This document shows, piece after piece, positions 7,077 through 13,767 of a stretch of DNA of 14,569 nt. The notes under the pieces are model-generated. The model was not told where the DNA came from, made no database searches, and saw only the letters and a list, made by a program, of their open reading frames with translations. The translations under genes were made by a program, and so were the position numbers. Position 1 is the stretch's first letter. Each line of letters starts with the position of its first letter. This stretch comes from an uncultured bacterium (GTDB taxonomy: Bacteria; Krumholzibacteriota; Krumholzibacteriia; LZORAL124-64-63): contig CAINDZ010000128.1 of the NCBI GenBank assembly GCA_903847545.1, forward strand, positions 1-14,569. Direction: 5' to 3'.

Positions 7077-8045
7077 TCATTCGCGGTCCTGCCCGAGGTA
7101 GTCCCGCAGCCGGCTGCTCGAACGCATCGAATCCAGGATCCGGTCGTTGAGCACCTGCGCCGCATCGTAGCCGTAGATCTTGAGCATGAAGTTCAGGGCG
7201 ATCACTTCCGCGATGACCGTGATGTTCTTGCCCGGGAAAAGGGGCACCGCCACCTGCGGGATCCGCACGCCCAGGATCTCGGTCTGCCGGTCCTCCAGGC
7301 CCATGCGCTCGTAGTCCGTGGCGTCGTCCCATTCCTGGAGCTGGACCTCGACCTCGACGCGCTTCTGCATGCGGATGGCGCGGATGCCGAAGATCGCCTG
7401 CACGTCGATGACGCCCACGCCGCGGATCTCGAGGTGGTGCCGCAGGACCTCGCGGTAGCGGCCGATGAGGACGTCCTCGGTGGTCCGCGTGATCTCGACG
7501 ATGTCGTCGGCCACCAGCCGGTGGCCCCGCTCGATCAGGTCAAGCGCGCACTCGCTCTTGCCGATGCCGCTGCGCCCGGTGAACAGCAGGCCCACGCCGT
7601 AGACGTCGACCAGCGTGCCGTGCACCTCGGTGCGCGGGGCGAACCGGCGCTCGAGGTTGTGGGCCAGTTCGGTCATGAACTCGACCGCCGGCAGCGCCGA
7701 GCGGATCAACGGGAAGTCGCGCTCGCGCGCCAGCGACAGCACGCCCGCGGGCACCGTCTGGTCCATGGCGATGAAGATGACCGGCGGGTCCAGGCTGAGC
7801 ACGCGCTCCACGGCCACGCGCTGCTCGCCCTCGGACAGGGTGGCGAGGTAGGCGGTCTCCGATTCGCCGAAGACCTGGATGCGCGACGGCAGGAAGTTCT
7901 CGGCAAAGCCCATCAGGGCCATGCCCGGACGGTGCACGTCGGGCGCCAGCACCGGCAGCGGCCTGGCCGGCAGCGGCACCAGGGGCTCCAGCAGCAGGGT
8001 CTCGCGGAGCTCCTGGAAGAGCCCCTGGACGGTCACGTTGGACAT
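7077..8045 (-). CDS. hprK: HPr kinase/phosphorylase
   Basis: HprK phosphorylates HPr on Ser46 with ATP and can reverse the reaction, tuning the PTS to metabolic state. The 322 residues comprise an N-terminal regulatory domain and a C-terminal kinase domain. The P-loop GRSGIGKS is at 157-164. The catalytic His follows in TEVHGTLVDV near 141, and the HprK signature LEIRGVGVIDVQAIFG is near 202-217. The ATG at 8045 is preferred: GGGAG lies eight bases before it and MSNVTVQGLFQEL starts the usual domain. An in-frame ATG at 8072 would add nine residues overlapping a hairpin and lacks a good ribosome site. HPr with Ser46 is encoded in the same cluster. The common partner gene rapZ is not present next to it. 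Confidence 0.96.
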   Translation of the reverse strand: MSNVTVQGLFQELRETLLLEPLVPLPARPLPVLAPDVHRPGMALMGFAENFLPSRIQVFGESETAYLATLSEGEQRVAVERVLSLDPPVIFIAMDQTVPAGVLSLARERDFPLIRSALPAVEFMTELAHNLERRFAPRTEVHGTLVDVYGVGLLFTGRSGIGKSECALDLIERGHRLVADDIVEITRTTEDVLIGRYREVLRHHLEIRGVGVIDVQAIFGIRAIRMQKRVEVEVQLQEWDDATDYERMGLEDRQTEILGVRIPQVAVPLFPGKNITVIAEVIALNFMLKIYGYDAAQVLNDRILDSMRSSSRLRDYLGQDRE

Positions 8046-8072
8046 CGGTCCGTCTCCCGCCTGCAAACGCAA

Positions 8073-8100
8073 GGGGCGGGGACCGTCCGGCCCCCGCCCC
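8073..8100. other. GC-rich hairpin between hpf and hprK, possible attenuator
   Basis: A perfect 9-bp inverted repeat (GGGGCGGGG at 8073-8081, CCCCGCCCC at 8092-8100) encloses a 10-base loop. On the minus strand it starts nine bases after the hpf stop and is followed by TTGCGTTTGC, which is only partly T-rich. It may reduce read-through from hpf into hprK, or mark an mRNA processing point. A full terminator is less likely because the T tract is broken. Confidence 0.45.
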
Positions 8101-8108
8101 CGACCACC

Positions 8109-8636
8109 TCAGTCCTGGGTCGGTTCCATGTGGCCCAGGGCGCCGTCGGCGCGCCGGTAGATCACGCCCAGCCTGGCGTTGGCCGTGTTCCGGAAGACCA
8201 GGAAGGGCAACGAGCCCCCGGCAAACCTGGCCTTGGCCTCGTCGAGGTCCAGGTCCGGCAGGACCAGGCCCTCCGCCTCGTCGATCGCGATGGCGGCAAG
8301 GTCGCCGTCGAGCATCGCGCGGCCGAGCCCGCCGTCCTCGCCCTTCTGCCGGTCCGTCATGCGCCCCTTGAACTTCGTCAGTTGCTTCTTGAGGCTCTCG
8401 ACCAGCTCGTCCACGGCGTATTCGGGCTCCTGTCCCTGCCCGGTCGCGCGGAACTCGTGGTTCTTCAGGTGCAGCACGGCGTCGGCGACGAAATGGCCCG
8501 CCTCGTGGTCGATGTTGATCTTGAATCCCTGGACCGGGCGCGGAATGAACTTCTCCAGTTTCTCGAGCATCGCCTCAACGGCCTCCCGCTGGTCCTCCCC
8601 GAGGGTGAAGTGGCGGGCCTTGATTTCCATCAGCAT
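8109..8636 (-). CDS. hpf: Long-form ribosome hibernation promoting factor
   Basis: HPF binds the decoding centre of idle ribosomes and, in the long form, joins them into 100S dimers. The 175-residue length and two-part build mark the long form. The N-terminal S30AE domain spans about 1-100 (MEIKARHFTLGEDQREAVEA; VLHLKNHEFRATGQGQEPEY). A variable linker follows, then the C-terminal dimerisation domain from about 130 with LPFLVFRNTANARLGVIYRR and DGALGHMEP. The first ATG (8636) lies five bases after AGGAGG, so it is preferred over the second in-frame ATG at 8630, which gives the more typical N-terminus MEIKARH; both are possible. It follows rpoN by 66 bases, the classic rpoN-hpf order. Confidence 0.95.
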   Translation of the reverse strand: MLMEIKARHFTLGEDQREAVEAMLEKLEKFIPRPVQGFKINIDHEAGHFVADAVLHLKNHEFRATGQGQEPEYAVDELVESLKKQLTKFKGRMTDRQKGEDGGLGRAMLDGDLAAIAIDEAEGLVLPDLDLDEAKARFAGGSLPFLVFRNTANARLGVIYRRADGALGHMEPTQD

Positions 8637-8702
8637 GGCGTCCTCCTCGCTGGCTGGCGATTTCTCCGCGCTGCGGTCCGGTTTCCCGGGCCTGTCCCGA
8701 TT

Positions 8703-10193
8703 CTAGAACTGCTTGCGCATGCGCGCACTCAAAATCCCCATCTGCTCCCTGTATTTCGCCACCGTGCGCCGGGCAATTTTCAGGCCGCGTTCCTGCAGCA
8801 TGTCGACAATTTTCTTGTCCGACAGGGGTCGCGCCGTGTTTTCGCCGTCGATGATCTCGCGAATCATGATCTTGACGGCCTTGGCCGAGACGTCCTCGCC
8901 GCTGTCGGAGTCGAGGCCGGCGCTGAAGAAGAACTTCAGGGGGAACACGCCGCGCGGGGTCTGCACGTACTTCTGCCGGGTGACGCGCGAGACGGTCGAC
9001 TCGTGCATGCCGATGGTCGAGGCCACCTGCTGCAGGGTCAGCGGACGCAGCGCGATGGCGCCCTTCTCGAAGAACTCGCGCTGCTCACCGACGATGGCCT
9101 CCATGACCTTGATCATGGTGCGGCGGCGCTGCTCGATCGTCTTGATGACCCACTCGGCGTGACGCTTGCGCTCGTCGATGAACTTGACGGCGTCCTCGCT
9201 CGTCTGGACGGTGCCCTCGTACGCCTGGCTGACCCGCAGGCGCGGGATGTTGCCGTCGTTCAGGTAGACGGCGTACTCCAGCCCGTCGTCGTCGACCTTG
9301 ACGACCTCCAGGTCGGGAACGATGGCGCGGGCGCCCTCCGTGTTCAGCGAAAGGCCGGGACGCGGGTCGAGCTCGCCGATGCGCTGCGCGATCTCCTGCA
9401 CCTGCTTGACGGTCAGGCGCATGTCGCGCGCGATGTCGTTGAACTTGTGGTTCTTGAGCGCCTCGAAATGCTCCTTGATGACCACGGCCTCGTCGGATTC
9501 CTCGAGGCCCCGCGCCTCGAGCTGCAGGAGCAGGCACTCCTGCAGGCTCCGCGCCGCCACGCCCGGGGGGTCGAAGCCCTGGACGATGCGCAGCACGGCC
9601 TCGACGGCCGGCAGCGAGACGTCGAAGTAGGTGGCGATCTCCTCGACGCTGCAGCCGAGCAGCCCGTCCTCGTTCAGGCAGCCGATGATGTACTCGCCGA
9701 TGGAGCGCTCCAGCCCCTCGGGCACCGCCAGGTGCAGCTGGTCGGTCAGGTCCTCCTGGCCGCTGGGAACATATTTCTGCGGGCGCTCGAGCTCGTCCTC
9801 CTCGTCCCAGCCCTGGTCGAGCGTGACGGTCTGGAAGCCGTCGTCGAAGCTGTCGCCCCAGTCGCGCCGCTCGTCCATGCTGTCGCCGAGGCCGTCGTCC
9901 GCGGCGTCGCGCAGGTCCTCGTCCGCCTCCGCGCCGTGGTCGTCGTCACGGTCGGCGTCGCCATCGTCGGCCGCGGCCGCCTCGGGCCCGTCCTCGGGCT
10001 GGTCGCTGCCGTCGGGCTCCTCGTCCGGCTCGATCTCCTCGAGCAGGGGGTTGCCCTGCAGCTCCATGCGCAGGATCTGCTCGAGCTCGAGCGTCGGCAC
10101 CTGCAGGAGCTTGAGGGCCTGCTGCAGGCGCTGCGTCATGACCAGCTGCTGGCGCAGCTGCATGCTCTGTCGCAAACCGAGGTTCGGTGCCAT
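8703..10193 (-). CDS. rpoN: RNA polymerase sigma-54 factor
   Basis: RpoN directs RNA polymerase to -24/-12 promoters that need an enhancer-binding ATPase. The 496 residues hold Gln/Leu-rich region I (MQLRQQLVMTQRLQQALKLL, 11-30). Region II is very acidic, about 52-136, with long runs of Asp and Glu. The core-binding domain follows from about 145, then the helix-turn-helix region (LTLQQVASTIGMHESTVSRV). The C-terminal RpoN box ARRTVAKYRE at 474-483 reads the -24 element. All domains are intact. The ATG at 10193 has GGAAGG nine bases upstream. It follows lptB by 74 bases and precedes hpf, the arrangement of many proteobacteria. A candidate sigma-54 promoter lies upstream in the same gene string, so self-dependence is possible. 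Confidence 0.98.
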   Translation of the reverse strand: MAPNLGLRQSMQLRQQLVMTQRLQQALKLLQVPTLELEQILRMELQGNPLLEEIEPDEEPDGSDQPEDGPEAAAADDGDADRDDDHGAEADEDLRDAADDGLGDSMDERRDWGDSFDDGFQTVTLDQGWDEEDELERPQKYVPSGQEDLTDQLHLAVPEGLERSIGEYIIGCLNEDGLLGCSVEEIATYFDVSLPAVEAVLRIVQGFDPPGVAARSLQECLLLQLEARGLEESDEAVVIKEHFEALKNHKFNDIARDMRLTVKQVQEIAQRIGELDPRPGLSLNTEGARAIVPDLEVVKVDDDGLEYAVYLNDGNIPRLRVSQAYEGTVQTSEDAVKFIDERKRHAEWVIKTIEQRRRTMIKVMEAIVGEQREFFEKGAIALRPLTLQQVASTIGMHESTVSRVTRQKYVQTPRGVFPLKFFFSAGLDSDSGEDVSAKAVKIMIREIIDGENTARPLSDKKIVDMLQERGLKIARRTVAKYREQMGILSARMRKQF

Positions 10194-10213
10194 TGATCCG
10201 TGCCTTCCGTGGC

Positions 10214-10239
10214 GCGCCGCCCGGCCGAGCCGGCGGCGC
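10214..10239. other. GC-rich hairpin between lptB and rpoN
   Basis: An imperfect inverted repeat of 11 pairs (GCGCCGC and CGGC against GCCG and GCGGCGC, one bulged C) has a 3-base loop. It lies in the 74-base gap between the lptB stop and the rpoN start. There is no T tract after it on the minus strand, so it is not an intrinsic terminator. Control of mRNA stability is possible but cannot be shown. Confidence 0.3.
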
Positions 10240-10267
10240 CCGTTGCGGCCCCGGGGAGCCGATGCTC

Positions 10268-11008
10268 CTAGAGGCGGAACTTCTCGCCCAGGTAGATCTC
10301 CCGGGCCTTGGGTGATGATACGATCTCGGCGGCGCTGCCCGCCAGTTCGATGCGCCCCTCGAACAGGATATAGGCGCGGTCGGTGATCGTCAGCGTCTCG
10401 CGCACGTTGTGGTCGGTGATCAGGACGCCCAGGCCCCTCTCCCGCAGGGTCGAGACGACGCTCTGCAGGTCGGCCACGGCGATCGGGTCGATGCCGGCGA
10501 ACGGCTCGTCCAGCAGCATGAACTTGGGCTCGCTGACCAGGGCGCGCGCGATCTCGACGCGACGGCGTTCGCCTCCCGACAGCTCGTAGCCGCGGCTGCG
10601 ACGGATGTGCGTGACGCCCATCATCTCGAGCAGTTCCTCGAGCCGGCGCCGCCTCTCGGCCCCGCCCAGCTTGCGGCTCTCGAGGATCGCCATCACGTTC
10701 TGCTCGACGGTCAGGCGCCGGAAGATGGACGACTCCTGCGGCAGGTAGCCGATGCCCAGGCGCGCCCGCTTGTACATGGGCAGGCGGGACAGGTCGCGGC
10801 CGTCGAGGCTGACGCCGCCGCTGTCGGGCGTGATGAAGCCGACGATCATGTAGAACGAGGTGGTCTTGCCGGCGCCGTTCGGCCCCAGGAGCCCCACGAC
10901 CTCGCCCTGCCGCAGCTCGAGGTCGACGTTGTCGACCACGGCGCGGCCGCGATAGACCTTGCGCAGGCCCGCGGCCTTCAGCACGGACATGGCGGCCGTG
11001 TCGTTCAT
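10268..11008 (-). CDS. lptB: LPS export ABC transporter ATP-binding protein
   Basis: LptB is the ATPase that drives the LptB2FG extractor, which pulls LPS out of the inner membrane. The 246 residues contain Walker A GPNGAGKTT at 42-50, a Q-loop in YLPQESSIFRRLTVEQNV (the LptB-specific stretch), the ABC signature LSGGE at 143-147, Walker B FMLLDEPFAGID at about 163-174, and the H-loop His200 in ITDHNVRETL. The ATG at 11008 overlaps the lptC stop (ATGA); a second Met at residue 7 (10990) would give the more usual N-terminus. The tail LGEKFRL is typical of LptB. The transmembrane partners LptF and LptG are not in the window. Confidence 0.97.
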   Translation of the reverse strand: MNDTAAMSVLKAAGLRKVYRGRAVVDNVDLELRQGEVVGLLGPNGAGKTTSFYMIVGFITPDSGGVSLDGRDLSRLPMYKRARLGIGYLPQESSIFRRLTVEQNVMAILESRKLGGAERRRRLEELLEMMGVTHIRRSRGYELSGGERRRVEIARALVSEPKFMLLDEPFAGIDPIAVADLQSVVSTLRERGLGVLITDHNVRETLTITDRAYILFEGRIELAGSAAEIVSSPKAREIYLGEKFRL

Positions 11009-11622
11009 CGCGCCTCCCCGGGGGCCGGCGCCGGATCGGCGACCTCGGCCTTCACGTCGCGCCTGATCTCCACGTACTCGAGGTCCGGCGTCGCGTCGAG
11101 GCCGTTGCCAGTCAGCACGTCGGTCCCGCGCGTGAAGCGGTTGGCCACGTCGTTGCGGATGCGGCCCGTCTCGTTGTCGTAGTACAACTCGGGAGTCTCC
11201 AGGCGGCGACCGTCATCGGTCCTGATGTCCACGTTGCCCCAGACGTGCACGGCGCGCGTGCGCTGGTTGACCATGCCGCTGTCCGCGTCCAGCACCGACC
11301 AGTGCTGCCCGGCCTTGAAGAAGTCGATGTGCACGTCCACCAGGTCGACATCCTCGCGGTCGGCGAAGCGGCGCATCGTCCGGCTGCCCAGCACCCAGGC
11401 GCGGACGCCCTGTTCGCTCTCGGTCAGCGTGTAGTCGGCGAACTCCTGGACCGGGTCCGTCGGCCGGGCCGCCGGCGCTCCCTTGACCGGCTCGCCGCCG
11501 GGGCCGGGCGCCGGCTGGTCCGAGCGGCCGCAGCCGGACGTCGCCAGGCACGCGAATGCGGCCAGGACGCAGGCCCATGCTGCTGTCGGCGGGAGGCGGC
11601 GGCGCTGGCGCATGCGGTTCAT
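11005..11622 (-). CDS. lptC: LPS export protein LptC, with a possible lipoprotein signal
   Basis: LptC receives LPS from LptB2FG and hands it to LptA. The 205-residue product has a basic N-terminus (MNRMRQRRR), a hydrophobic stretch at about 11-29, and Cys31 in ATSGCG, which resembles a lipobox although Thr at -3 is not ideal. It may be a lipoprotein rather than the usual single-pass membrane protein. From about residue 55, VQEFADYTLTESEQGVRAW and later VDIRTDDGRRLETPELYYD match the LptC/OstA-type beta-jellyroll. The ATG at 11622 overlaps the acyltransferase stop (ATGA); Met4 is an alternative. The stop overlaps lptB, so no separate lptA lies between them. Confidence 0.88.
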   Translation of the reverse strand: MNRMRQRRRLPPTAAWACVLAAFACLATSGCGRSDQPAPGPGGEPVKGAPAARPTDPVQEFADYTLTESEQGVRAWVLGSRTMRRFADREDVDLVDVHIDFFKAGQHWSVLDADSGMVNQRTRAVHVWGNVDIRTDDGRRLETPELYYDNETGRIRNDVANRFTRGTDVLTGNGLDATPDLEYVEIRRDVKAEVADPAPAPGEAR

Positions 11623-12713
11623 GTCCTGGTGTTTTCGGCAGCTGCCGTCGTTTCCTGCAGTGATTCCCAGCGTCGGTGGTACCAGACCCACTCGGCCGGG
11701 TTCCTGCGTATCCGTTCCTCGAGGCGCCCGTTCACCCACCGCAGGCAGGCCACGACCTGCCCGTCCCGCGGCGCCGCGGCGTCGGCCCGCCACGCGGGGG
11801 CATGCCAGACGTCGTGTCCGCTCCCGTCGTCCCGGCGCGCCAGCGCGGTGACGACCACCGTGGCCCGAGCCGCCACGGCCAGCCGGGCGGGCCCGGTCGG
11901 CGTGGGCGCCGGCCGGCCCAGGAACGGGACCGGGACACTGTCCACGCCCGTGTTCTGGTCGACCAGGATCGCCACCACCCCACCGGCCCGCAGGCATTCC
12001 AGGACCGGACCGGCCCCGTCCTCGCGCCGCAGCAAACGCAGGCCGAGCCCCTCGCGCCGCCGGGTCAGCCAGCGGTCGACCGCCGGATTGCGCACGGTCC
12101 CGGCGACCGCGTGCAGCGGGCCGCAGCCCCGCGCCGCCAGTTCCCGGGCCAGCCAGGCGCCGTGCAGCTCCCAGCAGCCGAGGTGGCCCGACAACACCAC
12201 CACGCCGCGCCCGGCGGCCTGCTCGGCCGCCACCACGTCGACCAGCCCCCGGCCGTCGGCGTCCGGCAGGTCGGCCACGCTGCCCGGACGGGCCAGGAGG
12301 CGCCCCGCGGCCAGCGTGTCGAACAGGTTCCGCCCCGCGGCGTCGGCGCTGGCTGCCAACAGGCTCACCCTGGCTGCGGGCTCCAGGTCGGGCAGGGCCA
12401 GCGCCAGGTTCGCCTCGGCGAGGCGCCGCTCCCGGCCGCGCACCCGCAGCGCCATCCTTGCGAGCCTCACGCCCGAGGCGCGCCCGATCCCCACCGGGAG
12501 CAGCTCCGCCACCCCGGCGACCGCCAGCACCAACAGCCAGTAAAACCGTCGCCGGGCACGCCGCCACAGCGGCAGCCGCGGTGCGGTGGCCGGGCCGCGG
12601 CCGGGGTTCCGGGCGCCGGGCGCGAGCCCTGCGCTGCCGCCAGCATCCGGGTCCGGGGGAAGGGTCGTCAAGCAGGAAATGTGCCACATTCTTAAATTGT
12701 TCTTCAAGAACAT
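11619..12713 (-). CDS. Lipid A late acyltransferase, LpxL/HtrB family
   Basis: Members of this inner-membrane family add a secondary acyl chain to Kdo2-lipid A or to its precursor. The open frame from ATG 12713 gives 364 residues, longer than the usual 290-320. A single membrane helix (FYWLLVLAVAGVAELLPVGI) starts near 57. The catalytic HX4E motif is HLGCWE at 177-182. Later LVDQNTGVDSVPVPFLG matches the family's D-x-x-x motif followed by a hydrophobic face. The first ~50 residues are Pro/Gly/Ala-rich and overlap a sigma-54-like promoter at 12670-12686, whose predicted start of transcription is near 12660. The true start may therefore be downstream, at a non-ATG codon near the helix, or the ATG is used from read-through of kdsD. 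Which acyl chain or position it serves is unknown. Confidence 0.87.
   Translation of the reverse strand: MFLKNNLRMWHISCLTTLPPDPDAGGSAGLAPGARNPGRGPATAPRLPLWRRARRRFYWLLVLAVAGVAELLPVGIGRASGVRLARMALRVRGRERRLAEANLALALPDLEPAARVSLLAASADAAGRNLFDTLAAGRLLARPGSVADLPDADGRGLVDVVAAEQAAGRGVVVLSGHLGCWELHGAWLARELAARGCGPLHAVAGTVRNPAVDRWLTRRREGLGLRLLRREDGAGPVLECLRAGGVVAILVDQNTGVDSVPVPFLGRPAPTPTGPARLAVAARATVVVTALARRDDGSGHDVWHAPAWRADAAAPRDGQVVACLRWVNGRLEERIRRNPAEWVWYHRRWESLQETTAAAENTRT
12670..12686 (-). promoter_or_regulatory. Candidate sigma-54 (-24/-12) promoter for the acyltransferase-lptC-lptB-rpoN genes
   Basis: On the minus strand TGGCACATTTCCTGCTT matches the sigma-54 consensus TGGCACG-N4-TTGCW at 10 of 12 fixed positions, with GG and GC exactly ten bases apart. 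It sits in an AT-rich island of about 50 bases in otherwise very GC-rich DNA, between kdsD and the first long conserved part of the acyltransferase. The expected transcription start is about 12 bases beyond the GC, near 12660. The gene for sigma-54 lies three genes downstream. Confidence 0.6.
12698..12712. promoter_or_regulatory. 15-bp palindrome, candidate operator
   Basis: TGTTCTTCAAGAACA is a perfect inverted repeat around a single central base. It lies 11 bases upstream of the -24 element of the candidate sigma-54 promoter and overlaps the first ATG of the long acyltransferase frame. The position is closer than normal for an enhancer site, so a repressor or a second regulator is more likely. 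The regulator is not identifiable from sequence. Confidence 0.45.
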
Positions 12714-12765
12714 GTTGCGGCCCGCCGGGCTCGCGCCCGAACCGACCGGCGGTGGCGGCAGGTTG

Positions 12766-13767
12766 TCACAGCAGCCCGGCGCGCAGGATGTCGTGGATAT
12801 GCAGGAGGCCGACGGGGCGACCGTCGCCGTCCGCCACGATCAGGAGCGTGATCGCCCCGCCCTCGCGCCGCTCCATCATCCGCAGGGCGCGGATGGCGAG
12901 CTCGCCGGCAATGATCGTCACCGGGCGCGGGTTCATGGCCGCGGTGATCGGCATGTCGAGCGCCTGGTCCGTCTCGAGCAGGACGCGCTTGATGTCGCCG
13001 TCCACGCACAGGCCGACCAGCCGGCCGTCGTCGTCGACGACGCAGGCGCCGCCGAGCCGCTTGCCGACGATCTCGGGCAGCGACTGGCGCAGCGTCAGGC
13101 GGTGCGAGACCACCGGCAGCTCGTCGCCCGTGTGCATCAGCTCGCCGGCGGTCAGGAGCAGGCTGCGCCCGAGCGCGCCGCTCGGGTGGAACATCGCGAA
13201 ATCCTCGGCGGCGAACCCGCGCCGGCGGATCAGCGCGACGGCCAGCGCATCCCCCATCGCCATCGCCGACACCGCCGACGTGGTCGGGGTCAGGTTCAGC
13301 GGGCAGGCCTCGCGCTCGAACGGCGTGTGCAGCACGACATCGGCCGCGCGCGCGGCGTCGCTCTGCGGGTCAGCCGTGATGACGATCGCACGCATGCCGA
13401 AGGTGCGACAGAAGGACAGGAGCGCCGTCACCTCGGCGTTGGCGCCGCTGCGCGAGATCGCCACCAGCACCTCGCTGCCGCTGACGATGCCGAGGTCGCC
13501 GTGCGCCGCCTCGACCGGGTGGATGAACTGGCTGGGCGTGCCGGTGCTTGTCAAGGTGGCGGCCAGCTTGCGAGCCACGATGCCGCTCTTGCCGAGCCCG
13601 GTGACCAGGACGCGCCCGCGCGCCGACAGCAGCAGGCGGACGGCGGCCGCGAACGACGCGTCGAGCGACGCGGCGACCATCTCGAGCGCGTCCGCCTCCT
13701 GGCGGATCGCATCGCGCCCGATGGCGACCAGTTCGTCGTCGGGCAGTTCGTCGTCGGTCCGGTTCAT
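12766..13767 (-). CDS. kdsD: Arabinose-5-phosphate isomerase
   Basis: KdsD converts ribulose 5-phosphate to arabinose 5-phosphate, the first step to Kdo. The 333-residue length is standard. An SIS domain covers about 40-190 with VTGLGKSGIVARKLAATL and STGTPSQFIHPVEAAHGDLG, which carries the substrate-binding Ser/Thr and His residues. NLTPTTSAVSAMAMGDALA and FHPSGALGRSLL are KdsD signatures. Two CBS domains fill the C-terminal 130 residues, ending in LLHIHDILRAGLL, the typical KdsD ending. The ATG at 13767 overlaps the kdsC stop (ATGA). It works directly with KdsA and KdsC encoded upstream. The related GutQ of E. coli is an alternative name, but the kds context makes the KdsD role the better reading. 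Confidence 0.96.
   Translation of the reverse strand: MNRTDDELPDDELVAIGRDAIRQEADALEMVAASLDASFAAAVRLLLSARGRVLVTGLGKSGIVARKLAATLTSTGTPSQFIHPVEAAHGDLGIVSGSEVLVAISRSGANAEVTALLSFCRTFGMRAIVITADPQSDAARAADVVLHTPFEREACPLNLTPTTSAVSAMAMGDALAVALIRRRGFAAEDFAMFHPSGALGRSLLLTAGELMHTGDELPVVSHRLTLRQSLPEIVGKRLGGACVVDDDGRLVGLCVDGDIKRVLLETDQALDMPITAAMNPRPVTIIAGELAIRALRMMERREGGAITLLIVADGDGRPVGLLHIHDILRAGLL

Noticed and set aside
8046..8072. hprK start at the upstream ATG 8072
   Set aside because: It overlaps the edge of the hpf-hprK hairpin and lacks a good ribosome site, while ATG 8045 has GGGAG at eight bases and begins the usual N-terminus.
10214..10239. Intrinsic terminator between lptB and rpoN
   Set aside because: The stem is strong but no T run follows on either strand, so it is recorded only as a hairpin.
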